In this document: positions 37,218 to 46,109 of the stretch, in pieces
Layout of the letters: each line of letters begins with the position of its first letter
Numbering within the stretch: the stretch's first letter is position 1
NCBI GenBank assembly: GCA_012519925.1
Contig: JAAYPF010000170.1
Location: 1 to 61,635, forward strand
Source of the DNA: Clostridiaceae bacterium
Lineage (GTDB): Bacteria > Bacillota > Clostridia > Acetivibrionales > Acetivibrionaceae
Direction: 5' to 3'
Length of the DNA: 61,635 bases
Position numbers and translations under genes: made by a program
Notes under the pieces: model-generated
Database searches by the model: none
Told to the model about the DNA's origin: nothing
What the model saw: the letters and a program-made list of their open reading frames with translations, nothing else

Positions 37218-37325
37218 AAACAGAACTTTTAATGGCAGCTTGGCAATCGTAGCTTAAGGTACGACCTTAAACGTTAGACCCACAGCTTTGCGTCGTCGTC
37301 TTTCAACGATTTTGCCCTGTTTCAT
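37218..37325 (-). ncRNA. c-di-GMP-I (GEMM) riboswitch aptamer, orphan
   Basis: On the minus strand the sequence follows the GEMM-I consensus in order: ACAGGGCAAA; a TCGTT-GAAA-GACGA hairpin with the docking tetraloop; GACGCAAAGC; GGGTCTAA; the hairpin TTAAGGT / ACCTTAA; and GCTACGATTGCCAAGCTGCC at the 3' end. AAACAG and CTGTTT flank the core and could close an outer stem. The aptamer points toward recO, and no minus-strand gene lies downstream. A perfect TATAAT lies upstream at 37386-37391. Confidence 0.85.
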
Positions 37326-37385
37326 AAGTCACTATTTATATCTCCTTATACCGTGATCGGGAGGAAATATTGTACTTCAATACCT

Positions 37386-37391
37386 ATTATA
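37386..37391 (-). promoter_or_regulatory. -10 element for the riboswitch transcript
   Basis: A perfect TATAAT on the minus strand, with a weak -35 (TTTATT) at 17 bases. It implies a start near 37379 and a ~57-base leader before the aptamer. The leader could form an ATATTTCCT / AGGAGATAT hairpin. Confidence 0.5.
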
Positions 37392-37751
37392 GCATAGGGC
37401 AAAGAAAAAATAAAGTGTTATTTTATTATTTTATAGCAATATATTAATATTGACACAAAGGTAAACATAATATTATACTGATTTGTATTTTTATAGTTAT
37501 AAAATGCTCTTCTTTTTCTTCTTAAGAAGAAATTATTGCTAAAACATATGTTAATTTAAGAAAATATATAGTATAATTAACACGTGTATAAAATTCAATT
37601 GTTTTCTTTCAAAAGAACTTTTTGAATTTGAAATCAGAAATGTAGTAATTATATTAAAGATTTACATAAGGTGATTTCAAAAAAGGTCTATTCAGAATTA
37701 TAAGTTTTTCTTTTGTACTATCATAAATATCTTTTGGAAGGGGTGGGGATT

Positions 37752-38408
37752 GTGTCTGGAGGTTATTTAGACAAAAATACAGCAAATACTTCTTTGGATA
37801 TTGAAAAAAGACTCAATAGGATAGTAAAGATAGGTACAGGTCTTGAAATAAAACACACTAAGATGTTTGAATATTTAAATGCTAGTGTTCTAGAAAAATC
37901 AGAAAACACATTAAGGCTTACCACCAAAGAATCAATAAAAGAAACTTTTATCTTTCCAGGCGATAATGTATCTATAAATTGTTCTAATACATATGATTTG
38001 TTTGCTATTAGTGGAAAAATAAAAAATATTAATTCTCTAAACCCCTTAGATTTAACTATTACTACAACTAGCATTGAAAGACTAAAAGACTCAAGAAAGT
38101 ATGAAAGATATTATGTAAGTTTGATGGCAAATTTAAATAGCCCTGATTTTTTTGACAGAGTATTTGTTGTCGTAAAGAACATGAGCTCTGGAGGAATCAA
38201 ATTTAATTGTTCGGAGTATCTGTCAATGACTGATAATGTTGCAGTTGAAGTTATCCTAGATAGAACAAACAGGCTTTCCTTTAGAGGTGCGATTGTAAGA
38301 AGAAGTAAATGTAAAAGCTATTTTGAATATGGCATAGAGATAAGAGAAATTTCCGAATCAAATTATGAATGCCTTAAACACTATTTAAATTATTTAGCCT
38401 CTGATTAA
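37752..38408 (+). CDS. PilZ-domain (YcgR-like) c-di-GMP receptor
   Basis: A 218-residue cytoplasmic protein. Residues ~1-105 look like the YcgR N-terminal (flagellar brake-type) domain. The PilZ domain (~110-215) has the two c-di-GMP motifs: RKYER (RxxxR, ~113-117) and NMSSGG (D/NxSxxG, ~142-147). The end FEYGIEIREISE is typical. The GTG at 37752 follows GGAAGGGGTGGGG; an ATG at 37713 in the same frame has no site. No flagellar, pilus or GGDEF gene is in the window. It is preceded by the oppositely oriented c-di-GMP riboswitch. Confidence 0.85.
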   Translation: MSGGYLDKNTANTSLDIEKRLNRIVKIGTGLEIKHTKMFEYLNASVLEKSENTLRLTTKESIKETFIFPGDNVSINCSNTYDLFAISGKIKNINSLNPLDLTITTTSIERLKDSRKYERYYVSLMANLNSPDFFDRVFVVVKNMSSGGIKFNCSEYLSMTDNVAVEVILDRTNRLSFRGAIVRRSKCKSYFEYGIEIREISESNYECLKHYLNYLASD

Positions 38409-38422
38409 TAAAATATATAAGT

Positions 38423-38466
38423 AAAAGATGCTCTGCTAAAGACAATAGTCAGAGCATCTTTTTTTA
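38423..38466 (+). terminator. Rho-independent terminator of the PilZ gene
   Basis: A 13-bp stem (AAAAGATGCTCTG / CAGAGCATCTTTT) with 14-base loop, followed by a T-run that continues into a partial dispersed repeat. Confidence 0.92.
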
Positions 38467-38484
38467 CGCTTCTTTCGAACGAAC
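38462..38484 (+). repeat. dispersed repeat, 5' fragment
   Basis: TTTTTACGCTTCTTTCGAACGAA is the first 23 bases of the repeat; the rest is gone. It starts in the PilZ terminator T-run. Confidence 0.75.
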
Positions 38485-38683
38485 CAATTTTCTTAGAATG
38501 GATGAAATATTTTTGACGTTTTTCGAGAAACATATAGTTTGAATATCTTATAGCCTATGATATACTATACGCTATAAGACTTTCAGGATAAAGGCTAGCA
38601 AAACATGCAAACATTATGACAAAACTATTAATGGTGATTATACACAAAAGGTGTAAAAGCTTATGAGGCAAAGGGGAGAAAAA

Positions 38684-39850
38684 ATGATTAAAGATATTTA
38701 TCTTGACAATAGTGCTACGACAAAGCCCTATGACGAAGTAATAGAGTTTATTTCGCATATTAATAAAAATGTATACGCAAATCCATCATCTTTGCATAGT
38801 AAAGGGTTAGAGGCAGAAAAGTATATAAAAAGTGCTAGAGAAATTATTGCTAAATCGTTAGCAGTAGATAATCAGGAGATTTATTTTACATCGGGTGGAA
38901 CGGAAGCTAATAATCTCGCTATAATCGGATATCTTGAGGGAAATCCTAGAAAAGGGAATAAAATCATAACAACAAAAATAGAGCATCCTTCAGTGTTAGA
39001 AGTATACAAGAATTTAATTGATAGAGGTTACATTGTTGATTTCATTGACGTGGATGAAAAGGGAGTAATCAACTTAAATAGTTTAAGAGAGGCAATAGAT
39101 GATCAAACTGCATTAATAAGTATAATTTATATAAATAATGAAATTGGAAGTATACAGCCTATTAATGAAATAGTTGAAATAAAGAATAGCATAGACAGAG
39201 AAATTGCTATCCATGTGGATGCTGTTCAAGCTTATGGGAAAGTAAAAATTTTGCCCAAAAAGTTAGGAATCGATTTGATGTCTATAAGCTCACATAAAAT
39301 TCATGGACCAAAGGGTGTAGGAGCTTTATATGTAAAGAGAGGTTTAAAAGTAAAGCCTGTGATAATAGGTGGAGGACAGGAGTTTACCATGAGGTCGGGA
39401 ACGGAAAATGTTTCTGGTATATGTGGATTTGGAATGGCCGCAGATATAACTACTAAAAAAATTGACGAGAATTACTTACGATGTATGAAAATAAAAGAGT
39501 ATTTTAAAAACAGATTATATGAAGAATTTCCTAAAGAGGTTTTTGTAGTATCACCTAAAGATGCATCACCTTATATCCTTAATGTTTCTTTTTCAGATAT
39601 ACGTGCAGAAGTTCTTCTACATCACCTTGAAATGGAGAATGTATTTGTATCTACAGGTTCAGCATGTTCTTCGAGAAAGAATGTCCATAGCCATGTATTA
39701 AAGGCATTAGGCTTAAGACCTGAAACAATTGATGGTGCAATAAGATTCAGCTTTTCTGCTTTTAATTCCATAAAAGATATGGAGTATACTATTAATGCTA
39801 TAAAAAAGATATTACCAAAAATTAATACAAAACGTGGAGGGAAAAGATGA
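38684..39850 (+). CDS. cysteine desulfurase
   Basis: A 388-residue NifS/IscS-type PLP enzyme that moves sulfur from cysteine to a persulfide. It starts IYLDNSATTKPYDEV. The PLP lysine is in SSHKIHGPKGVGALY (about residue 204), and the catalytic cysteine loop is STGSACSSRKNVHSHVL (about 328). The ATG at 38684 follows AAAGGGGAG; an upstream in-frame ATG at 38663 has none. It overlaps thiI by four bases, so it most likely supplies sulfur to ThiI rather than mainly to Fe-S clusters. Confidence 0.94.
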   Translation: MIKDIYLDNSATTKPYDEVIEFISHINKNVYANPSSLHSKGLEAEKYIKSAREIIAKSLAVDNQEIYFTSGGTEANNLAIIGYLEGNPRKGNKIITTKIEHPSVLEVYKNLIDRGYIVDFIDVDEKGVINLNSLREAIDDQTALISIIYINNEIGSIQPINEIVEIKNSIDREIAIHVDAVQAYGKVKILPKKLGIDLMSISSHKIHGPKGVGALYVKRGLKVKPVIIGGGQEFTMRSGTENVSGICGFGMAADITTKKIDENYLRCMKIKEYFKNRLYEEFPKEVFVVSPKDASPYILNVSFSDIRAEVLLHHLEMENVFVSTGSACSSRKNVHSHVLKALGLRPETIDGAIRFSFSAFNSIKDMEYTINAIKKILPKINTKRGGKR

Positions 39851-41025
39851 AAAAAGTAATTCTGGTCAGATATGGGGAGATTTTACTAAAGGGTTTGAAT
39901 AGACCCGTATTTGAAAGGAAGCTCATAGATAACATTAAGAAGGCAATAAATCCATTGGGAAAAGTTGGGGTTTTTAAGTCACAGGCAAGGATATATGTTG
40001 AACCACAGTCTGAGGACTATGATTTTGATGAAGCAATAAGTCTTTTGACTAAGGTTTTTGGCATTGTATCGGTAAGTCCTGTGTGGAAAATTGAAAGCAA
40101 TTATGAAGTTATAAAAGAGAATTCCTTGATCATGGTAAAGGATTTGTTGGATAGAAAGGGTTATAAGACCTTCAAGGTTGAGACTAAAAGAGGAAATAAG
40201 AGTTTTCCTATGGATTCGCCCGAAATAAGCAGGGAGCTTGGTGGATACATTCTTGAGAATTTCCCTGAGCTTAGCGTCGATGTGAAAAAACCGGAATTTA
40301 CTTTTTATGTTGAAGTAAGGGAATTTGCATATATATACTCAGAGATAATTCCAGGTGTATGTGGTATGCCTATAGGCTCTAATGGAAAAGCTATGCTGCT
40401 TTTATCTGGGGGTATAGACAGTCCTGTAGCTGGCTGGATGATTGGGAAAAGAGGAGTTGAGATTGAAGCTGTTCATTTTTATAGTTATCCTTATACAAGT
40501 GAACGTGCAAAAGAGAAAGTTATAGATCTTGCTAAAATACTTACAAAATTTTGCAATAAGATAAAACTTCATATAGTCCCTTTTACTGACATTCAGTTGG
40601 AGATAAATGAAAAATGCCCACAGGATGAGCTTACTATTATTATGAGAAGAGTAATGATGACCATAGCTGAGAGAATCGCTGAAAAAGTAGGTGCACTAGC
40701 TCTTGTGACAGGCGAAAGTGTAGGTCAGGTAGCAAGTCAAACTATACAAAGTCTCTATGTAACCAATTCTGTAGTCAAAATGCCAGTATTCAGACCTTTA
40801 ATTGGAATGGATAAAAACGAAGTGATTGATATCGCAAGAAAAATTGGTACTTTTGAAACATCCATACTCCCGTACGAAGATTGTTGTACTGTTTTTGTTG
40901 CAAAACATCCGAATACAAAGCCTGTACTTGAAAAAATATTGTTTTCGGAGCAAAAAGCCAATCTTGAGGAGTTGATTGATAAAGCAATAGAAAATACAGA
41001 GGTGTTGGTTATAGACAGTAAATAG
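39847..41025 (+). CDS. thiI: tRNA 4-thiouridine synthase ThiI
   Basis: A 392-residue enzyme that adenylates and thiolates U8 of tRNA and can also feed thiazole synthesis. It has an N-terminal ferredoxin-like and THUMP region (~1-165). The PP-loop LLLSGGIDSPVAGWM is near residue 186. PYEDCCTVFVAKHPNTKP lies near the C-terminus. There is no rhodanese domain, the normal state in Firmicutes, where the partner desulfurase donates sulfur directly. It is translationally coupled to that desulfurase. Confidence 0.95.
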   Translation: MKKVILVRYGEILLKGLNRPVFERKLIDNIKKAINPLGKVGVFKSQARIYVEPQSEDYDFDEAISLLTKVFGIVSVSPVWKIESNYEVIKENSLIMVKDLLDRKGYKTFKVETKRGNKSFPMDSPEISRELGGYILENFPELSVDVKKPEFTFYVEVREFAYIYSEIIPGVCGMPIGSNGKAMLLLSGGIDSPVAGWMIGKRGVEIEAVHFYSYPYTSERAKEKVIDLAKILTKFCNKIKLHIVPFTDIQLEINEKCPQDELTIIMRRVMMTIAERIAEKVGALALVTGESVGQVASQTIQSLYVTNSVVKMPVFRPLIGMDKNEVIDIARKIGTFETSILPYEDCCTVFVAKHPNTKPVLEKILFSEQKANLEELIDKAIENTEVLVIDSK

Positions 41026-41290
41026 ACAATAAATTACCATGTAAGTGTAATAATACATGTGTTCAGTAATATTTATATAATATATGGATATCTTCTAGTG
41101 AGCTTGTGAGATATGGCAGAAATATTTAGGGTTGATCAATAGCCTTTTTGTTGCTCGCTTTATGTAAAAAGTTCTGGTTTAAGGTAAAAGATGTTATTTA
41201 TTATAAATGTATGATTTTATCAGGATTTTTTGAGAATACTAGATTAAGGAGATATACATATATTATTTTTGTTTACAGAGGTTGTTTCAT

Positions 41291-42658
41291 ATGTTAAATA
41301 ATATAGCATCTAAAAAGATATATATTATAGTACTCATCACTGTTCTAGCTATAACTGTTTCAGTGGCAGCTTTATTTGCGTTGATATTGAATGAAAAGAC
41401 GTTTTACAAAGGTGTAAGAATTGAAAATGTTGCAATATCGGGAATTGATAAGTCAAAAGCTAAGGAAAAAATACAACAAGAAGTCAATAAGAACTTTGCA
41501 GGTAAAAAATTAAGCTTTAAGTACGGTGAGCGTGAGTGGAATATTGACTTAAATGAAATATCTTATGCCTTTTTAATAGATAGTGCAATAGAAAGTGCGT
41601 ATAGAATAGGTAGGGAAGGAAACTTTATCCATCGTCTGATGACAGTATATAATGTAAGAGGAAGGAATGTAAACATTGCTCTCACTTCACAATTTGACAG
41701 AAAGAAGCTTAGAAGTATATTAGAAAGGATAAAAACTGAAATTGACCAAAAAGAGGTAGATGCTTCTGCAATTTATAAAAATGGAGAAGTAACTTTCAAT
41801 AAAGAGATAATAGGCAAGAATATAGATGTTGACAAAAATATGGAATTGATAGAAAATATATTATTAGAGAAGAAATTTTCAACTATAGAATTAATAGTTG
41901 ATAATATCTATCCAAGAATTCGATATAATGATATTTCTGTTATAGAAAAGGCTATATCTACCTTTTCTACATCTTTTAATTCGCAAAAAGTCGATAGAAG
42001 CTTCAATATTAAACTAGCATGCGAAAAGATAAATAATACTGTTTTATTGCCCGGAGATTCGTTCTCGATGGATGAGGCGTTAGGTCCGAGAAGTATTAGT
42101 AATGGGTATAGAAATGCACCTGTAATAATTAAGGGTAAGTATCTAGAAGGTGTTGGAGGAGGCGTGTGCCAGGTAACAACAACTCTATATGTGGCTGTTC
42201 TAAAAAGCAAATTAGAAGTTTTAGAGAGAAGACCTCATTCATTGCCTTTAGGTTACGTTGACGCTGGACAGGATGCAACTATTTCAGAGGGATATATTGA
42301 TTTTAAATTCAAGAATAATAAAGAGTATCCCGTTTTAATAAGTGCTCAAGTATCAGGTAATAACATTACAATAAGAATTATTGGAATAAAAGAAGATGCT
42401 TCTCAGACTGTTAAACTAAAGTCAGTGGTAGTGAAGGAATTGCCACCTGAGAAAGAAATAATAGTTCATGATAATACTATCCCTATTGGAGAAGTAATAG
42501 TAGAGAAAACTGCTATAACCGGTCGAAGAGTTGTTGTGTACCGCGAAACCTATGAAAATAATAAGCTTATTGAACGGGAAAAAATATCTGAGGATACTTA
42601 CCAGCCTGTCAGGGGGATAATTAAGGTCAATCCTTATGCAACTAGTCAACTAAACTAA
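41291..42658 (+). CDS. VanW family protein with G5-like domain
   Basis: A 455-residue envelope protein with an N-terminal transmembrane helix (IYIIVLITVLAITVSVAALFA). Two peptidoglycan-binding-4-like segments follow (~40-215). The VanW domain contains LLPGDSFSMDEALGPRS, GGGVCQVTTTLYVAVL and RRPHSLPLGYVDAGQDATI, and there is a short C-terminal G5-like segment. VanW was named from a vancomycin-resistance cluster, but most homologues are ordinary cell-wall proteins and no other van genes are here. The ATG at 41291 lies eight bases after GAGG; the in-frame TTG at 41282 overlaps it. Confidence 0.88.
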   Translation: MLNNIASKKIYIIVLITVLAITVSVAALFALILNEKTFYKGVRIENVAISGIDKSKAKEKIQQEVNKNFAGKKLSFKYGEREWNIDLNEISYAFLIDSAIESAYRIGREGNFIHRLMTVYNVRGRNVNIALTSQFDRKKLRSILERIKTEIDQKEVDASAIYKNGEVTFNKEIIGKNIDVDKNMELIENILLEKKFSTIELIVDNIYPRIRYNDISVIEKAISTFSTSFNSQKVDRSFNIKLACEKINNTVLLPGDSFSMDEALGPRSISNGYRNAPVIIKGKYLEGVGGGVCQVTTTLYVAVLKSKLEVLERRPHSLPLGYVDAGQDATISEGYIDFKFKNNKEYPVLISAQVSGNNITIRIIGIKEDASQTVKLKSVVVKELPPEKEIIVHDNTIPIGEVIVEKTAITGRRVVVYRETYENNKLIEREKISEDTYQPVRGIIKVNPYATSQLN

Positions 42659-42753
42659 ATTTCTAGTGATAAAGGAATAAAAAACTTACAAATTTAACAT
42701 ATAATAAAGGTAGCAATCGCTAAAAAAAATTAGTAAAAAAGTGAGGGTTTATA

Positions 42754-43440
42754 ATGAAGGATTCCCTATACAGCAAAGAAATTAAGTGCCCTGCATGCGA
42801 GAAAAAAATTGAAGTGACAAAAGTTAAGTCTAAGGCATGCGTTGTGTCATCAAGGGATACAGATTTTTGCACATACTATGAAAGCATAAATCCAATTCTA
42901 TATGATGTATGGGTATGTGAACACTGTGGATATGCTGCACAAGAAGAACGGTTTGAAGAACTCACTTACATAGAGGCAAAAAAAATAAAAAATAATATTA
43001 CCCCCTTGTGGAAAAGCCGAAAGTTTATTGGTGAAAGAGATATTGAAAGTGCATTAGAGACTTTCAAACTTGCATTGTACAATCTGCAAATAATAGGGGC
43101 AAAGTCCAGTGATTTAGCAAAGGTTTGTATAAGAATTGCATGGTTATACAGGCTAAAAAAGGATGAGAGGGAATATGATTTTTTAAAGTTTGCCTTAGGA
43201 TTCTATACCGAAGCCTTTGACAAGGAAACATTTCCTATTAAGAAATTTGATGAGTATACATGTATGTATTTAATTGGAGAGCTTTCGAGAAGAGTTGGAT
43301 TGTTTGACGAATCCATTTTGTGGTTTAATAAACTAATAAGTTCACCTATGGCAAGGACTAAAAAAACTCTTATAGAGTCTGCTAGAGAACAATATTATCT
43401 AGCAAAGGAGCAAAGAGAAAAAAATAAACATGCAATTTAA
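42754..43440 (+). CDS. DUF2225 family zinc-ribbon protein
   Basis: A 228-residue cytoplasmic protein. The N-terminus has a zinc ribbon (EIKCPACEKK and WVCEHCGYAA) with further cysteines between. The rest is helical and TPR-like (FKLALYNLQIIGAKSSDLAKVCIRIAWLYRL). It matches DUF2225 in layout and length. GTGAGGG precedes the ATG. Its function is unknown. A terminator follows. Confidence 0.82.
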   Translation: MKDSLYSKEIKCPACEKKIEVTKVKSKACVVSSRDTDFCTYYESINPILYDVWVCEHCGYAAQEERFEELTYIEAKKIKNNITPLWKSRKFIGERDIESALETFKLALYNLQIIGAKSSDLAKVCIRIAWLYRLKKDEREYDFLKFALGFYTEAFDKETFPIKKFDEYTCMYLIGELSRRVGLFDESILWFNKLISSPMARTKKTLIESAREQYYLAKEQREKNKHAI

Positions 43441-43450
43441 AGAAAGTATA

Positions 43451-43479
43451 AAATTAGCTCTTAATATGGGCTAATTTTT
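43451..43479 (+). terminator. Rho-independent terminator
   Basis: A 10-bp stem AAATTAGCTC / GGGCTAATTT (one wobble) with 7-base loop and a short T-run, ten bases after the DUF2225 stop. Confidence 0.8.
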
Positions 43480-43519
43480 ATGTTATTATAAATATAGATT
43501 TTTAAGTGACGGAGGGAGT

Positions 43520-44503
43520 ATGGAGATAGGCAAAATACCAAATAATGTATTAAAAGAGATTGTTCTTGATAAGATAAAGGGAAAAAGAGAAGAAATAATT
43601 GTAAGACCAAAGGTGGGTGAAGACTGCTGTGCGGTTGATTTTGGCGACAATGTATGTGTGTTATCCTCCGATCCTATTACTGGTGCGGAAAATGAAGTTG
43701 GACGTTTAGCGGTACATATATCATGTAATGATGTTGCATCTTGTGGTGCAGAGCCTATAGGACTTCTAGTTACCATTCTAGTACCTCCAAGGGCAACTAA
43801 GAAAGATCTTGAGTTGGTTATGTCCCAAATAAGTGATACGGCAAATTCATTAAATGTAGATATAATGGGGGGGCATACAGAAGTAACCGGTGCAGTTAAT
43901 CGTTTTGTTATTATTACCACAGCAGTTGGGAATGTATTAAAGGACAAGCTGGTTACTACATCAGGAGCTAAAGTCGGAGATGATATAATTATAACCAAAT
44001 ATGCTGGTATCGAAGGAACCGCAATAATTGCTCATGATAAGGAAAGAGAACTTGCTAATAAAGTGGAAAAAAGCGTCTTGGAAAAATCGAAAGCCTTAAT
44101 TAATGATATAAGTGTTGTAAAGGAAGGCATGATAGCAGGGCGATTTGGGGTAAACTCAATGCATGACATTACGGAAGGGGGAGTACTTGGAGCTGTATGG
44201 GAAGTTACAGAGGCTTCGGGAAAAGGTGCTATTGTATATAATGATAGAATTCCTATTTTGAAAGAGACTTTAAAATTATGTCAATTCTATAATATTGATC
44301 CATTAAGATTGATTTCAAGCGGTTGTATGATAATAACCTGTAAGGATGGTAATAAGCTGGTAAACGAAATGGAGAACAATGGCATAAAAGCAACCATTAT
44401 AGGCAAAATAACAAATAGCACGGAGAAACACCTTGTTTTAAAAGATGGTTATGTTGACATCGGTGAGCCTGTATCCGATGAGTTGTATAAAGTTATAGAT
44501 TAG
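43520..44503 (+). CDS. HypE-like AIR synthase-related protein
   Basis: A 327-residue ATP-binding protein of the PurM/HypE/SelD superfamily. The N-terminal domain has VGEDCCAVDFGDNVCVLSSDP and NDVASCGAEPIGLLV. The linking segment is MGGHTEVTGAVNRFVI. The C-terminal domain includes SMHDITEGGVLGAVWEV. It is closest to the HypE-like subgroup, but the C-terminal Pro-Arg-Ile-Cys tail that HypE uses for CN transfer is missing (the end is SDELYKVID), and no hydrogenase genes are nearby. It is therefore an AIR-synthase-fold protein of unknown substrate. GGAGGGAGT precedes the ATG. Confidence 0.82.
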   Translation: MEIGKIPNNVLKEIVLDKIKGKREEIIVRPKVGEDCCAVDFGDNVCVLSSDPITGAENEVGRLAVHISCNDVASCGAEPIGLLVTILVPPRATKKDLELVMSQISDTANSLNVDIMGGHTEVTGAVNRFVIITTAVGNVLKDKLVTTSGAKVGDDIIITKYAGIEGTAIIAHDKERELANKVEKSVLEKSKALINDISVVKEGMIAGRFGVNSMHDITEGGVLGAVWEVTEASGKGAIVYNDRIPILKETLKLCQFYNIDPLRLISSGCMIITCKDGNKLVNEMENNGIKATIIGKITNSTEKHLVLKDGYVDIGEPVSDELYKVID

Positions 44504-44554
44504 AAATTACTTACATATTCAAAAGGGGGTTTTACTATCAGTATCTTAGAAAGA

Positions 44555-45940
44555 ATGACTAAACAAATGGGAAGTCCGGAAGATGAAGAGAAACAAATTG
44601 ATTTGATTTCTTTTATTCTAGTAGTTCTAGTGGTAGCTGTACTACCTCTTATTTTAATTCCTAAGGTAGTTAATACACCAATTAATACTAGATATTTTTT
44701 GGATGTATTCGGGTATTATAAGTTGGTTATTTTAATTATTCTATCAATGTTTATGATAACTCTAATGGGTTTTAAAGCAATTAGAAGAAAGCAGCACATA
44801 AAAATTAGTATTCCGCTTGTGTTGTTCGTATTATGGATATTAGTGTCACTTTTTTTTGCTAAGGACATTGCAGTTGCTTTTCACGGATATCCTATGAGAT
44901 GGCAAGGATTTTTAGCTTATTTTTGTTACGCAGCTTTATTTGTATTTATTGTAAATATGGTCAGACCAAAGTATTATGGAAAGATTCTTGTAGCACTATT
45001 TATTTGTGTATGTATAAGTGCTATTCATTCATTGCTTAATTATTATGGGATAGAACCGTCTAATTTATTTTTAGAGCCTTTTTATAACGCAAGGATATCA
45101 CCAGATGTATCTCGAGGAACTCTCGGAAATAGAAACACAGCAGGAGCTTTTTTTGCTATAACTACAATAATTCCATTAGTTTTGTTTCTAAAAAATAAAA
45201 GTAATAAAAAAAATATTTTTTACTTTATAACCTTTGTTCTTTCTTACACAGGACTTTTGGTATCACTTACCCGTGTAGCATGGTTAGGAACAATTGGTGC
45301 TCTTATTTTGACAGCGATTTTTCTTAGAAAAGATTTAAAAAAGAATATAAAAAAGAGTATAATAATTTTTGTCTCTTTTGTTGTGATACTTTCTGTTTTA
45401 GATATTACAGGTAATGGGAAAATAATCGGTAGATATTATTCTATGAAGCAGCAAATTAAGCAGGCTAATGAAGGCAATATAGAGCAGCTTGGCACATATA
45501 GGTTTTATATATACGGCAGGGCATTAAAAGTAATAGCAGATAACCCAATAGTAGGTACAGGTCCTGATTGTTTTGCGTATTATGCTACATTAACTAAAGA
45601 GGATTACGAAAAAGATCCTGGACTACGTAATGTTGGTTATTTTGACAAGGTTCACAGTGAGTACTTAGAATATGCTGCAACCATGGGGATCCCGGCACTA
45701 ATATTCTATATGTGGTTTATATTGTCGATATTAATTCCTTGGTATAGAAAGCGAAAGCAAATGAAACCTGAAATTCTTGCGATTTTCTTGGGGTTGACTG
45801 CGTATTTGATGCAGGCCTGTTTTAATTTTGGTTCTATCAGTACACTACCTATATTTTTTGTATTGTTAGGTATACTAAAAAATGCATTAGTAAATGAAAG
45901 CGATGAAGAAAACAATCATATTGAGGTGCTTTCAAACTAA
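44555..45940 (+). CDS. O-antigen ligase/polymerase-like membrane protein
   Basis: A 461-residue Wzy/WaaL-type protein with about ten to twelve transmembrane helices and a large loop containing GTGPDCFAYY and KVHSEYLEYAATMGIPALI, the family's H/E-containing motif. It would join or polymerise surface glycans. The start is uncertain. The ATG at 44555 is 25 bases from the only ribosome binding site (AGGGGG, 44524-44529), while an in-frame ATC at 44537 has a seven-base spacing and would add six residues (ISILER). No glycan cluster surrounds it. Confidence 0.85.
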   Translation: MTKQMGSPEDEEKQIDLISFILVVLVVAVLPLILIPKVVNTPINTRYFLDVFGYYKLVILIILSMFMITLMGFKAIRRKQHIKISIPLVLFVLWILVSLFFAKDIAVAFHGYPMRWQGFLAYFCYAALFVFIVNMVRPKYYGKILVALFICVCISAIHSLLNYYGIEPSNLFLEPFYNARISPDVSRGTLGNRNTAGAFFAITTIIPLVLFLKNKSNKKNIFYFITFVLSYTGLLVSLTRVAWLGTIGALILTAIFLRKDLKKNIKKSIIIFVSFVVILSVLDITGNGKIIGRYYSMKQQIKQANEGNIEQLGTYRFYIYGRALKVIADNPIVGTGPDCFAYYATLTKEDYEKDPGLRNVGYFDKVHSEYLEYAATMGIPALIFYMWFILSILIPWYRKRKQMKPEILAIFLGLTAYLMQACFNFGSISTLPIFFVLLGILKNALVNESDEENNHIEVLSN

Positions 45941-46009
45941 CTGCTAAAATCCTATCTTAAAAAACTTGAGGCAGAGATTACAAAAGTTGGCACCAACGAC
46001 AAATACTCA

Positions 46010-46038
46010 TTGACATAATTTTTATTTATTATTATAAT
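46010..46038 (+). promoter_or_regulatory. sigma-A promoter of glyA
   Basis: A consensus TTGACA (46010-46015), 17-base spacer and TATAAT (46033-46038), predicting a start near 46045. It is flanked by an inverted pair ACGACAAA (45996-46003) and TTTGTCGT (46053-46060). Confidence 0.88.
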
Positions 46039-46109
46039 CCTAATTGTTGAAGTTTGTCGTGAACGAATTGAAAATAATATTAATCCGCTATATAAATAGG
46101 AGGTTTTTC

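Noticed and set aside
35911-37690. Shared ATAAGGTGATT-type segments near 35657, 35911 and 37667
   Set aside because: Similarity covers only about 13-24 AT-rich bases and positions relative to genes differ; likely chance or weak promoter-like sequence.
41291-42658. VanW as evidence of vancomycin resistance
   Set aside because: No vanA/B/H/X or two-component genes are near; VanW/G5 proteins are common in susceptible Clostridia.
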